Below, in pieces: positions 1 to 24,670 of a DNA stretch of 24,670 nucleotides. Positions within the stretch are counted from its first letter, which is position 1. Each line of letters opens with the position of its first letter. Source of the stretch: Saccoglossus kowalevskii (Eukaryota > Hemichordata > Enteropneusta > Harrimaniidae); contig NW_003143795.1 in the NCBI RefSeq assembly GCF_000003605.2, positions 135,419 through 160,088 on the forward strand, read 5' to 3'. The position numbers were made by a program, and so were the translations under genes. The notes below the pieces were generated by a model, which was not told the DNA's origin, did not search any database, and saw only the letters and a program-made list of their open reading frames with translations.

Positions 1-587
1 AACACGAGGACTCTTCTGTGTTACATCGCGATCACAAAGTCAAACTAATGTTGGGTAATTAGCTGTGAGAGTGCCTATACCATGGCATGAAAGTGGTTGT
101 TTTTTAAAATAAACTCTAATAAGCGGAAATAAATCTTGAATATATATTAAAACTTAAACTTAGCTTAAAATATATTACAACGTGCTGTGTTATATCACTC
201 CGAGATAAAATGTCGTAGCCCCAAGCCGATACTTTTTTAGTGGGGGGGGGGAGACTTTATAATCAGAAGATTGTGAGTATGAATGCTGGCTTTACCTGAC
301 TTAAAACCCATGGCCTCAAATCCTAAATCAATGTTAATTTTGGGGATATATTTTAAAATGTTTCTTTTTAAGGAATTGTGGGAGTCCTGTCACCTAATAA
401 AATGTGCCGTTCTAAAACGTTTATCACACGATGCGAGAACAAGTATATCTGAATTGAGAAAACAGAGCATTCTCATTGGCCGAGAACTTGAAGAAATAGG
501 TGGGTTTTAATAGTTATATACCTGAGTTACTACAGGTGTTCTCCATAAACATGCGAAGTGTAATGCAAAATTAGGAGAAAAACTTAC
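1..587 (-). other. Gene A intron (incomplete), no exon seen
   Basis: Starts with a good minus-strand donor at 587-586. I searched for counterparts of gene B's next exon (PPVQPHHR block) and found none. A 9-base G run lies near 242-250. A 75-codon plus-strand ORF at 283-510 has no recognisable features. Confidence 0.7.
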
Positions 588-8395
<7,808 letters not shown>

Positions 8396-10111
8396 TATAT
8401 ATTTCGACGTTAAGGGATTTTTTGTTCTCAACAGAGTGACTGGAGCTACATCTATGTTCACTGTGTTCTCATCATGGCTGTAACTGTGCTGATTACTGTT
8501 TATGCGTTATTTTGTCATGCAACGATAGAAAGAAAACTAAAGGATGTTGGAAGTCCGTGTGGTAAAGAAAGCAGCCATATGATTATATTTAATCGGTAGC
8601 AAATAACAAATAATGACACATCAAGATAATAGAAACTGAATAAAGGGCGTGCAACTTTGTCGCGTCCCACCTTTCAACAGATTCCCTATCAGTAACGCTT
8701 TTAGAACACAAAGGCATCTAATCTTCAAACGTCTCGCACAATTCGAGCCATTTAAGCCACACAAAAAATCACAATTTGTAAAAATGTTTCATATTTATCA
8801 CAAGCAATTAAACGAATTCCAACAATTACGCCTGCTAAAACACTGGCGTACTATCGGCTATCGGTACCGTAACGTATGAATAATTAATGAGCGTCAATTG
8901 CTCCAGGCATGCTACTGCACCTATTTGCAGACAAATTGACGTAGTACACAGAATGTTAGACAGTTGCGAATACACAATTCACGGCATAACTATTTTGCGT
9001 TGTTTTCTATGTATACGTTAGTAATCACATAAGCACATGCCTCAGGCCGGTCGACGTAGATTTGATTTCCTTTGAAAAAAATCGACTATGAAAATATTTG
9101 AAGTACGTGTGAAAACAGAGTTCACTACTGCAAATAAAGCGTATCCGTGATCTTATCAAAGTATTTTACAGTTGTATATTTCATCAAACGACCAGAACTC
9201 CACGGTGGGCGATAGTACATATACGAACCATGGCGAGATCATATGCTGTTGTTTGTTTGCATAAATCGTTCTAATTATTTCTCCGTCTCATTTACACTAG
9301 CTATGAATTCATACGATAGACATAACTTACCGAGTACTACATGAATTAACAACATCATACAACTGACCTAAAGGCTACCCCGAACTGTTTTTAAGACACC
9401 GCTGTCAGCACAGTTAAACATCACAGAACTGTACAACGTCGTGCAAGGTTGATTTTTACTATAACTCGTAATCTGATCAACGACGTACTAGACCTGTACC
9501 GAACGTGGATCAGTGTAAGGTGACCCGAAACAATAAATTCGTGGTTTGTTCAAGTTCAGCTTACTGTATATCTATTGAAATTGGCGTATTCGTTTATATA
9601 CAGAAAAGTTTACACAAACACACGTATCAATACTTGTGGTGTTTATATCGGTAACAGTGTAAGATTTGATTTAATTTATTGATCTCGAAATTTTCAAGCG
9701 AGCTAGGTGATTTATAAAGAACAGTCGTTCTTGTGTATCGACATTCATTACGTCCTAATAAAGTTTTGCTAGGGATTAATAGTTTTCTAAGCCGAATTTG
9801 TAAATAGGGATTTTCATCACCAAATTTAATATCTTCCTACATATACATTTTGTACTGTTGGTACTTGAGCTTTAAAAACATTTTGATCCAAAACGTTTCT
9901 CACAGTATAATGCATTCAACAGTAATTATACCAGCTTTGTATTTTCACCCAATGTTGCATACATCTTGGAATCGATATACCAACCGAGCCCTGAACAGAC
10001 GATAAAAAAAGAAACGCTGATTCACGCTGACAAGGGCGTGGACAATTCGTAGTACATTTCATAAAGGTATATGTGAGTGAATGCGTAATTACTTACGCGG
10101 ATAATAGAGAG

Positions 10112-10119
10112 TATATAAA
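10112..10119 (+). promoter_or_regulatory. TATA-box-like sequence
   Basis: TATATAAA followed by AAG, preceded by the small palindrome GCGTAA-TTAC-TTACGC (10083-10098). The first downstream ATGs are at 10146 and 10169. The ATG at 10169 opens the 118-codon ORF that runs through the MITE. AT-rich DNA produces such matches by chance. Confidence 0.25.
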
Positions 10120-10358
10120 AAGTTTGCACAGCTAGCATCATTAGCATGGTCCAGCTTTATGCACTTCAATGCATGGGGTTCTTTGTCAATTGCAATTCTT
10201 CTTTGGAGATACTAAATGCACTTATCCGCGCAGACAAGTCTTCGCCACATGCAGACCTGCCACTGACGATTACAGTGACATGACATATCAATGTATTTTG
10301 AATCTAGGTCATGGTTACAATTCTGTCTTAGAGGATATGTATAAATCACTGAATGATG

Positions 10359-10491
10359 TTAAAGTGCGGTGGTCCTCGCGCCGCGTCCTTCTCGATATGG
10401 GACTCATAGCGACGTATACAACGCGTGTAAAATACATCGTTTATTTACATGAAAGTCGAACACGCACTGCGCGACGACCACCACGTTTTAA
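10359..10491. mobile_element. MITE-like TTAA-flanked element, copy 2 (opposite orientation)
   Basis: A reverse-complement copy of the same element, exactly 133 bp and flanked by TTAA on both sides. It keeps the GTGGTCGTCGCG terminal motif and the core reading ATGGGACTCATAGCGACGTA on the plus strand. It lies inside a 118-codon plus-strand ORF (10169-10525), whose C-terminal half is therefore repeat-derived. Confidence 0.8.
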
Positions 10492-11573
10492 AACTTATTC
10501 GGCGAACGTACCACATACGTCATAGATACTATTTATATAGTTTTTGGTTTTTCGAGCTTATAAGTAACTTATCCAATCGTTGAATGAATGTTGTTATCTA
10601 AAATTTATATAAGTTTGGTGGATAATAGAACGACATTTTAGATATCGTCATTAAATATTACCGCCCCATCCCACACCAGGGTATGCGAGACAATAACATT
10701 TTAACCGAAGGATGATTGATTCTATAAAAAATCCTGCCAAAAGTTTGTACCGCTTGAAAATATATTTGTAGTGGAGTAGTACACTAAGCTAATTATATAA
10801 GTTTTTTAACACAATTTCCCCGAAAGAGACTTATTACAAAAGATGCGTACTTCAAAGAGTCTAGTAAGTTTTATGTAATATATTACATATGTATAAAACT
10901 CGATACATTTTCGTTCTTTCCATTTAAATAAATGTCATCCACCATTGGCATGACGTAGTTATACTGCATAGTAACACAACATACGGTAATTACGATATGC
11001 TCAAACCGACCACAATTTGATACTAATAAACCACCTATACGACAAATAAAACAAATGTTTTGTCCAAACAACTACTTTGGTTTTTTTTCCAACTTAAAGC
11101 GAACACAACTCAAGTAATTTGTATTATATTTATTTAAAACATTTCCACTAAAATTTCATCGGTTTTGGAAGTTTAAATAATCCGATCGTTTAAACTCATC
11201 ACGGTTATTTTGGCAAGATAAAAAGAAAGCTAAGGCTCAGTATTCCTTGGTAACTACAGTTATTTGTACGTTGTCTCGCGTAGGGTAATTTCTAATCAGC
11301 GTACAAAATGTTCCGTTATTACAATTGTTCGCAACTTAAAATTACGGAAATGTTTTCTTCTGTGCAAATAACCCTGCTGTACCTATATACGCAACAAATA
11401 CGGCGGAAGGCGGCATGTCAAACACACGTTTTATGTATTACGTCACTTAACGATGAAACTAGACGTAACATATTAACATTGCGAAGAAAATAACAACTCA
11501 ATTAATATCATGATTTTGTTTCTATTTTATGAGAGTGCAGAAAGATAATTTTGATAGAGAAGTAGAAACTTAC

Positions 11574-11720
11574 CGTTTTTCTCGTCGGGACGGCGGCGTG
11601 TAATGTCACCTACGTCGACGTCTAGACAGAGCATGCGCTCAGAGTTCAGTATAAGTTCAGACGACAATACATCTTTAACTGTAAATGTCGTTGCGACACG
11701 CACATAATGTTCTTCAATCA
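11574..11720 (-). CDS. Orphan candidate exon, owner unknown
   Basis: 147 bp open between a clear acceptor (ggcattcaaacag|TG) and a strong donor (AAAACG|GTAAGT), phase 1 at both ends. It encodes IEEHYVRVATTFTVKDVLSS, then ELILNSERMLCLDVDVGD and ITRRRPDEKN. Its CpG-rich, mixed codon content stands out from the AT-rich surroundings. Phase allows three owners: an earlier gene A exon (if the 8234 exon starts at its phase-1 acceptor at 8460), a C-terminal extension of gene B (whose 15407 donor is also phase 1), or a separate gene. No domain recognised. Confidence 0.5.
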
Positions 11721-12740
11721 CTGTTTGAATGCCGTATTTAAATCTTTAGAATCGTTACCGGGTGAGATTTATTAAAATAATTACCAGTCATTCGCGGAGA
11801 CACAATTCTTCAATCATAATCGGATTATTGTATACAATATTTAGAAAATAATTTAGATCCCGGTGGTCTGTATTGAGCTTGGGAACACATTGTATGAAAT
11901 AAAGTGCGCATTACGGGACACAAAGTAATAGTTTAGTCGACTATAGAGCCATTGGGGAAGTGTTATTATGTTGGCACTTTGACAATGTAAATGGAGTTAC
12001 ATGAAGAGAATGTGAACGAACGTCAATATGCATAGATGAATCGCTGTCTTGGAGACTTGCAAACTACATCATATATTTTGATGTACGTAACGGGATAATA
12101 ACGTTCACACCATAGAATATAATACGGTGTTAACACTAAATAAAACAAAGTGAAATGACATTCACGCCCAAGTTCACATTGTCGTATTCTAAATTCTGAA
12201 AAAAAACAGAGTAAAACAACTAGTTGTCAATCCTCATTGGCGCGTCACTTATAACAGGAATCTATCAAGGTGTGGAACTGATCACTGGACCAAATACCAA
12301 GTGCAAATGCATTTTAATCGTTGCCAAATTGATTTACATGGCATTATTGATTGTCATAGCAACCAAATATCACTTATAATTATAGTGTCCATAATAACCA
12401 TGCAATGAATATAATTTGTAGATATGTTGAACTATGAGTGTTGTCAGTGGGTAACATTTGTTACAATAGCAACGGGAAGTGAATACACTTGTATTGTGTT
12501 ACTGTATCCGAAGGAGTACAGTGGTATCAGGTCTCCGTTAATCCGTTAAATAAACTATCGTTTTTATTCAAATATATGAGTCAGAAATGATAAATATAGG
12601 TATCCGACAACGATGTTCAGTATACTGTAAAATGCCTTGTTTTTACTGTGTTTAATTTCTCCTGATTCAACATTTCAGGCATATTCGATGGGTTTTTAAA
12701 TTCACGGTTAAATCATTGTGTTCTATGCTAAATTTTACAC

Positions 12741-12807
12741 ATTCACTGGGTTTTAATTTAGCGCTTTTTCCAGTCAGCGAAAAAGGCAAAATACAAACCC
12801 AGTGAAT
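12741..12807. repeat. 67-bp near-perfect hairpin (foldback element or miRNA-precursor-like)
   Basis: Arms ATTCACTGGGTTT (12741-12753) and AAACCCAGTGAAT (12795-12807) pair perfectly. Pairing continues inward through TTTAGCGCTTTTTC against GCGAAAAAGGCAAAAT with few mismatches, leaving a loop of about 8 nt (CAGTCAGC). Size and shape resemble an animal pre-miRNA hairpin but equally a tiny foldback element. No second copy seen in the window. Confidence 0.55.
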
Positions 12808-13299
12808 AATTAATCCTTTTACAATAGCTCAAAATCAATTCGCCTACTCTAATTATTTAAAATTTAATTAGCATTTAAAACAGACCAATTTTAGGTGACA
12901 ACATTAAATCACATGTTTATATACAATACAATAATTGTTTTCAGCAAGCTATTTTCAAACATTTTAATTTAAAACTTTTTAGATGCTTTGCTATTGATCA
13001 AAAGATAGTTTCATCAAGATGATACAAATTACCTGCTTTTCTGGATTAAACAATTGAATTTGGTTACTTTTTTTTATTAAAATGAATACTCTCGTTTGTA
13101 AACTCCGAGTCTTGTTATCGCTTTCTTTGGAGCAAATTGAATATATTTCAAGACACGTACATCCGATAGAATGACAGAATGAAGTAAACTGGACAACTAC
13201 TAGTACCTTAAATCGGCGTTTATTCACTTTTAAGGATTAATTTTATACCCCGTAGTTATATTCTCTACTTGTATAATGTGATTGACACCCACTTTACGT

Positions 13300-14345
13300 A
13301 CAATAAGTGAGGTGCTCTATTGTACTTATATTTCAATGCAATATAGTGTCCATCTCAGGAGGATTATAGACATTATCTGACGTTGCGTTCAATCCTAATT
13401 GAAAGAGAAAGAAGGCGCGGCAACGGCGTGATGAAACGATTTGTGTTTTATGTTACGACACGGGTGAATCATTGTAATAAGATATTTCTTCTTTGTATTC
13501 TTTTATCTGCATTGTTTTCACTTAGATAGAGAGTTCAGAAATTTGATACTAAATATATATCTTCTAGTAAAGCATTGGTATACGTATGTCCAATGCCAGG
13601 TTCCATTATCGCAAATTATCCGAAGTAATGGTGTTAATAAAACGCAGTTCCATTAAAACAATAAAATAAAATAAAATAGTTCGCGATCAGTGTTTAGCAA
13701 TGAAATACGTACGAAATTAGCTGTAGGAGAAAGCGTCCCCACGATTGTTTGCGAAAAACACAACAGTTCGTTAGTATATTGGCGTCTGAGGACAAGGCAT
13801 ATAAAATAGTTTTTGTTGATTGAGCTGTTAAAATTTACCAAAAAAAAAGCCGAACCCGCTACTAATAGAAATGTGTTGGGAAAAGTGAGCTGATATTTTT
13901 TTTACTTTCAATACAAAGTGTCATAAATGGTGTAATCTTCATTATGTATCGCTCCATGGTATGATATCACATGGTTATGTTTTGTTATATACTGTAGTCG
14001 CCACCTACGTCGCCAACGGTGAGGTGAGTGTATTGTACATTTCAATGTAATTCAGCGTCAACGATTGACGTCATTTGAGTTTACTACTGTGACTATGCTG
14101 CTTTGTTAGATTCAGTGTCTTACGTTGAGCTGTAGTTGACACCGAAAACTGTATACCAGCGACGTATTGCCACGGCCTCCTGAGAATGTTGTTCTACAGT
14201 AACATTATTTGAAGCATCATTGGCCAGCTTTTAAATAGTTATTCACTTCCGTACACAGCTTTGATAGCCTTCGGCCCGAAGTTCAATATCGGGATCATTA
14301 TCATAAATCACCCCAAGTAATGGCGTCATAAAAACACGCGGAAGT
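13300..14345. repeat. Possible diverged tandem duplication (about 700-bp offset)
   Basis: Collinear similar segments: GTGAGGTG...TATTGTAC...ATTTCAATG at about 13307-13343 and 14020-14050, and CATTATC...AAAT...AAGTAATGG...ATAAAA at about 13604-13641 and 14296-14335. The intervening parts are poorly conserved. Alignment was done by eye. Confidence 0.35.
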
Positions 14346-14646
14346 AATGAAAAGGCTATAATTTTATTATGAGCAATTAAACCTCAAAATATTCGACAGT
14401 TACTGAGTCTAAATAGCGTTTTGTTGTTAGTTATAATAAACCGTTGCTCTAAATACGTATTTTCCCTGAATCCACTCCGAGTACACCCAAGAATGGCCCG
14501 CTGAATCGCTATGCAATTACGGCACAGATTTCTGTGTCACTACTGATTGACTGTTTCTATGACTTCAGTAAAATACCATGCATGCACAAACTCACCCGCA
14601 CGGAAGTCCCGTCCATAACACTAGTACTCTAGACAAATACACAAGT

Positions 14647-14736
14647 CTAATACTAGCAATAGTAGGAAAACTTATCTAGTCTAAATATATGCTTGGATAT
14701 AATTCGAATAAAAGTATAACCAAGCACTAGTATTAG
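14647..14736. repeat. Nested inverted repeats
   Basis: Outer pair CTAATACTAG (14647-14656) and CTAGTATTAG (14727-14736). Inner pair GCTTGG-TATA and TATA-CCAAGC (about 14691-14725). May be a small foldback element. No known family recognised. Confidence 0.4.
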
Positions 14737-15121
14737 TAACGTTTAGGACATGTACATTACGCGTTATTTTCACTTCTTTTCACATTTGATATACAGTGTA
14801 ATATGTAGTTATTTGTTTGAAATTTAAAGCTTTTCATACTTATGGGCTTATCGATGATATGTATATTTGAAATCCATCTCTGGTATGGACGACGGGGTAA
14901 AAAGACAAAACAACTTAAAGCTGTTTTTTTAAACTTAGATCCACTTCAACGGGAGCACAATACGTGGCTCTTATGAAGAACATCCGGGATATTTTGCGGA
15001 CGAGTTAACCTCGCATTGACCATTACCACTTTGATCGACCTTGGTATTCAGCTAACAGTCATGAAAGAGGACGTATGTTTCTATTTTATAGCGTACCATT
15101 CATGTATTTCTGCTAAGATTC

Positions 15122-15158
15122 AAATAATAACAATAATAACAATAATAATAATAATAAT
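15122..15158. repeat. AAT-type microsatellite
   Basis: An imperfect (AAT)n run with AAC interruptions, just beyond the gene B polyadenylation signal. It makes the overlapping plus-strand ORF encode an Ile-rich run, which is not meaningful. Confidence 0.85.
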
Positions 15159-15171
15159 CACATCGCCATGT

Positions 15172-15177
15172 TTTATT
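15172..15177 (-). promoter_or_regulatory. Candidate polyadenylation signal of gene B
   Basis: TTTATT on the plus strand reads AATAAA on the minus strand, about 190 bp past the gene B stop codon. Plausible if the last exon reads through to the stop at 15366. Confidence 0.45.
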
Positions 15178-15365
15178 ACACTAGGTTCTGTCAATATTCA
15201 CAGGCTTCTAGTGATGTTGCCAAATTGCGCCATAACTTATATCACCACATTCCGCCTTTCCAGATTTACAACACTCCTATCAACTGTAGGTGGCGCAGTC
15301 CTGTAACGAAGATGAACAAATATACAGTATCTTTGTTTTCAGATAGACAGAAAGATCATTCTAAA

Positions 15366-22666
<7,301 letters not shown>

Positions 22667-23667
22667 CTGTATAGATGCAATAGAATATAATTTAATGCAT
22701 GATGTCTCATTAGTCTTTGTTCTAATAGTACCCAAATGGTTAAACTCAGACACTTTACATTTTACTTCAATGGAGACAAATAAAACATTACATAATTCAT
22801 TAAATAATATTCAATGTTATATATGGAAATTTAAAAAAATTCAGAAAGTCACAATTAATATGTAAGGAAATGAAATCCTAATTTGCATTGTTAATTTAAT
22901 GGGCCATTGCAATTGGCTGTGACTTCGTATAAATATTAATGATACGCTATACAATGGCTTCATTGCATCCAAATTATTTTATAAATGGACTTAGCTGGTC
23001 AGCTGAGTTTACACAAGTATGTGCGTTTGTTAGTGATTCTACATTTTGCAACGATGATATTATATACATTCGATTCCGAATTATCACAGTGGCATTATCC
23101 ACACACCTACCAGTGGTCATTGTATACAATTAGAAAACCATAACATTATGAATCTCAAAACCTCGAAACAATTGTGGTTTATACAATTATTAATATTGAA
23201 CAGACCCAAAATATGTTAAGTTGTAAATATTTTCGTCGTTTTCTAAAAACAATATAATTCCAAAATATGCTTATCTGTGCACTAAATCCTCTCATTTCAC
23301 ATAGGAGGAAGCAAATATCCTGCACAATGACCACGTCTTCCCTGGAGGTTGTGTCATGAATTTGTTTTCGCGTATCTGTTAACCGACTTAATTAACTGAT
23401 TATTAGCGAATTGCTGTGTTATGTCTGTCATCGTTTAGGTCTATTTGAAGTTTTGGACGGAACTTGGCTCAGTGGTTTGGAACTAATTACAAGATACCGT
23501 CGCTATTCTGACATTCATAGTTATTAATGTAGTGAACGATTAATCAAAAGATATGACGTATTCAGTACTTAGTTTGATTGGCTTTATGATTGAAGTTTAC
23601 GCCTTAGAGTCTTTTTACTGCTTTGTAATTGGTTAGAGTTTTGAAAATGAATAAAGAGAGTTTGAGT

Positions 23668-23812
23668 TGGTCTTGGCGAATACTCCACGATAGACGCAGT
23701 CGAGGGCAGTCCTGGGCAGTCGAAAGTCCTGGAGAGACTTGGGGCGAGCCTTGACGCAGTCTAAGAGAGTCTTGGGTCAGCCTTGCGATATAGTCTTGGG
23801 GACTTTTCCCCA
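23668..23812. repeat. Degenerate short repeats of an AGTCYTGG-like motif
   Basis: The stretch contains many variants of AGTCCTGG or AGTCTTGG, with GACGCAGTC twice (23694 and 23753). It differs in composition from all flanking DNA. Confidence 0.5.
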
Positions 23813-23958
23813 GGGCGCTGTGTCTTATAGAGTGCTCCAAAAGACCGACTAAGACGAGAGCTGAAACGTATTTCGTTGTGTGTGTCTTATTTGACTGTAA
23901 AGTATAAGTGACATTCCCGATCCCGTACCTCAAGGGGACGATATAGAGACGAGACGAG

Positions 23959-24036
23959 TTTCCCCCCTGACAGTGTGGAGAACCCGAGAGTAAGAGATTT
24001 TACCCCTGATACGTGGTGTGAGAACCCTGGGCATTG
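23959..24036. repeat. Imperfect tandem duplication of a roughly 40-bp unit
   Basis: TTTCCCCCCTGACAGTGTGG then AGAACCCGAG is followed about 41 bp later by TTTACCCCTGATACGTGGTG then TGAGAACCCTGG. Both lie within the GC-richer segment. Confidence 0.5.
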
Positions 24037-24670
24037 CCTCTTACGCACATTGACATCCTGTGAAGAGAAGTGAAATGGCGAAGGTGTGTCTTTCTTGCGA
24101 ACCGAACTAACTGGCTCGATGGCAGAGACGAAACCGCGCTCGACGACTAACACCGTTACCAGTATGGCACCGATGTACAACGCTGAAGAGATGAAGATTT
24201 CAGAACCCCTTCGGAAGGACCAGTACCGGATAGGACTGTATAATTGAGAATTGAGCGACATTAAAGACAAGAAGAAGATGAAAGAACGACCCGGACTAAC
24301 GCGACGACAAGAGAAGAAGACGCTATATAGACTTTGAATTAGAACTTTAGCTATCTGTGTATTGCTTAGAGAACCGCTCGTTGGACACTGTAACTGACAC
24401 TGTGTAACTCAAGGACGTTGAACTTTTTTCCAGAATCCTAACCCTATTGCTCAGTAATGTAATGTATTGCTTGCTTTTCCTATTGTTTTTACCGTTTTCT
24501 TTTTGTGATGTTGAATTGTATGTATGTAAGCGCCCAGATCTTTGTTTTGAACTGATATTTAGTGACGTGCGAGGTCCTTTATAACGATTTAAGCGCGCTT
24601 CAGTGGACGAGTATTTGCAACACAGTGTTTTGAGTTTTGTGAAGTTTTTATAGTGTTTTAATGAGTTCAT

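Larger units (their letters stand above)
8461..11573. other. No firm gene; intergenic or intronic
   Basis: AT-rich. It holds the copy 2 MITE, a TATA-like box at 10112-10119 and several short ORFs without recognisable features. A minus-strand open stretch around 10179-10306, starting after cctag, looks faintly exon-like but has no usable donor in phase. If the exon at 11574-11720 belongs to gene A, this whole stretch is intron. Confidence 0.5.
11721..15171. other. Long AT-rich stretch without a firm gene
   Basis: No coding sequence I would defend. Contents: a 67-bp hairpin (12741-12807), an inverted-repeat cluster (14647-14736), an apparent old tandem duplication (about 13300-13650 against 14010-14345) and an AAT microsatellite at the right end. 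A strong acceptor-like tatatgccttgtcctcag sits at about 13798 (minus), but no convincing exon follows it. Confidence 0.5.
22667..24670. other. Upstream of the gene B anchor exon; no firm gene
   Basis: About 22.67-23.6 kb is ordinary AT-rich DNA. From about 23.6 kb composition becomes GC-richer and internally repetitive. A 42-codon plus-strand ORF (24119-24247, starting MAETKPRSTTNTV) and longer minus-strand ORFs are present, but I recognise none. Homologues of gene A exons 1 and 2 were looked for and not found. Confidence 0.5.

Noticed and set aside
283..510. 75-codon plus-strand ORF
   Set aside because: No recognisable domain, promoter or splice context. Lies in a gene A intron.
8649..8879. 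76-codon plus-strand ORF
   Set aside because: Begins at GTG, not ATG. Composition is ordinary AT-rich chance sequence, with no domain.
10179..10306. Minus-strand open segment resembling an exon
   Set aside because: Acceptor weak (cctag), no donor in a compatible phase, and it runs into a stop.
11308..11493. 61-codon plus-strand ORF
   Set aside because: No features beyond length, no splice or promoter support.
13653..13841. Possible minus-strand exon after a strong acceptor-like tract at about 13798
   Set aside because: Only weak GTACGT-type donors and no protein-like pattern in any frame.
23887..24270. 127-codon minus-strand ORF with a hydrophobic stretch
   Set aside because: Starts at a non-ATG codon and crosses the internal tandem repeat. 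No homology recognised, and it does not resemble gene A's N-terminal exons.

Overview
The window is animal nuclear DNA: AT-rich, with spliceosomal introns, calcium-binding EGF modules and membrane-anchor exons. It looks like a non-vertebrate metazoan, probably marine, but nothing here fixes the phylum. All convincing coding sequence is on the minus strand and is split into short exons (about 96-380 bp). I rebuilt the exons by hand from splice signals, reading phase and comparison of two paralogues. No long single-exon gene is present.

The main content is a tandem pair of paralogous genes for glycoside hydrolase family 9 (GH9) enzymes, the endo-beta-1,4-glucanase (cellulase) family. Gene A occupies about 0.6-8.4 kb and its 3' end runs off the left edge. 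Gene B occupies about 15.4-22.7 kb; its catalytic end is complete and its 5' end is missing or unresolved. Each predicted protein has a charged N-terminal segment, one hydrophobic anchor with basic residues on its N-terminal side (type II topology), an array of EGF-like modules, a calcium-binding EGF and then the GH9 domain. This predicts a cell-surface glucanase facing outward rather than a secreted digestive enzyme. Gene A has five EGF-like modules and no stalk. Gene B has four, split by a 93-residue Thr/Ser-rich, mucin-like stalk encoded by its own exon. The six GH9-region exons visible in both genes have identical lengths (279, 185, 160, 112, 160, 151 bp) and phases, including a shared GC-AG intron. 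Similarity falls from about 90% in the cbEGF/GH9 junction exon to about 68% in the last shared exons.

Layout: 1-587 intron of gene A; 588-5124 its GH9, EGF and anchor exons; 6515-6706 and 8234-8395 its inferred cytoplasmic N-terminal exons; about 8.4-15.2 kb intergenic or intronic DNA with an orphan minus-strand exon (11574-11720), a MITE copy, a strong hairpin and other inverted repeats; 15366-22666 gene B; 22667-24670 possible upstream intron of B, ending in a GC-richer, internally repetitive segment of unknown nature. A TTAA-flanked, about 125-bp terminal-inverted-repeat element occurs three times (2.2, 10.4 and 18.7 kb). I saw no rRNA, tRNA, CRISPR or prokaryotic signals.
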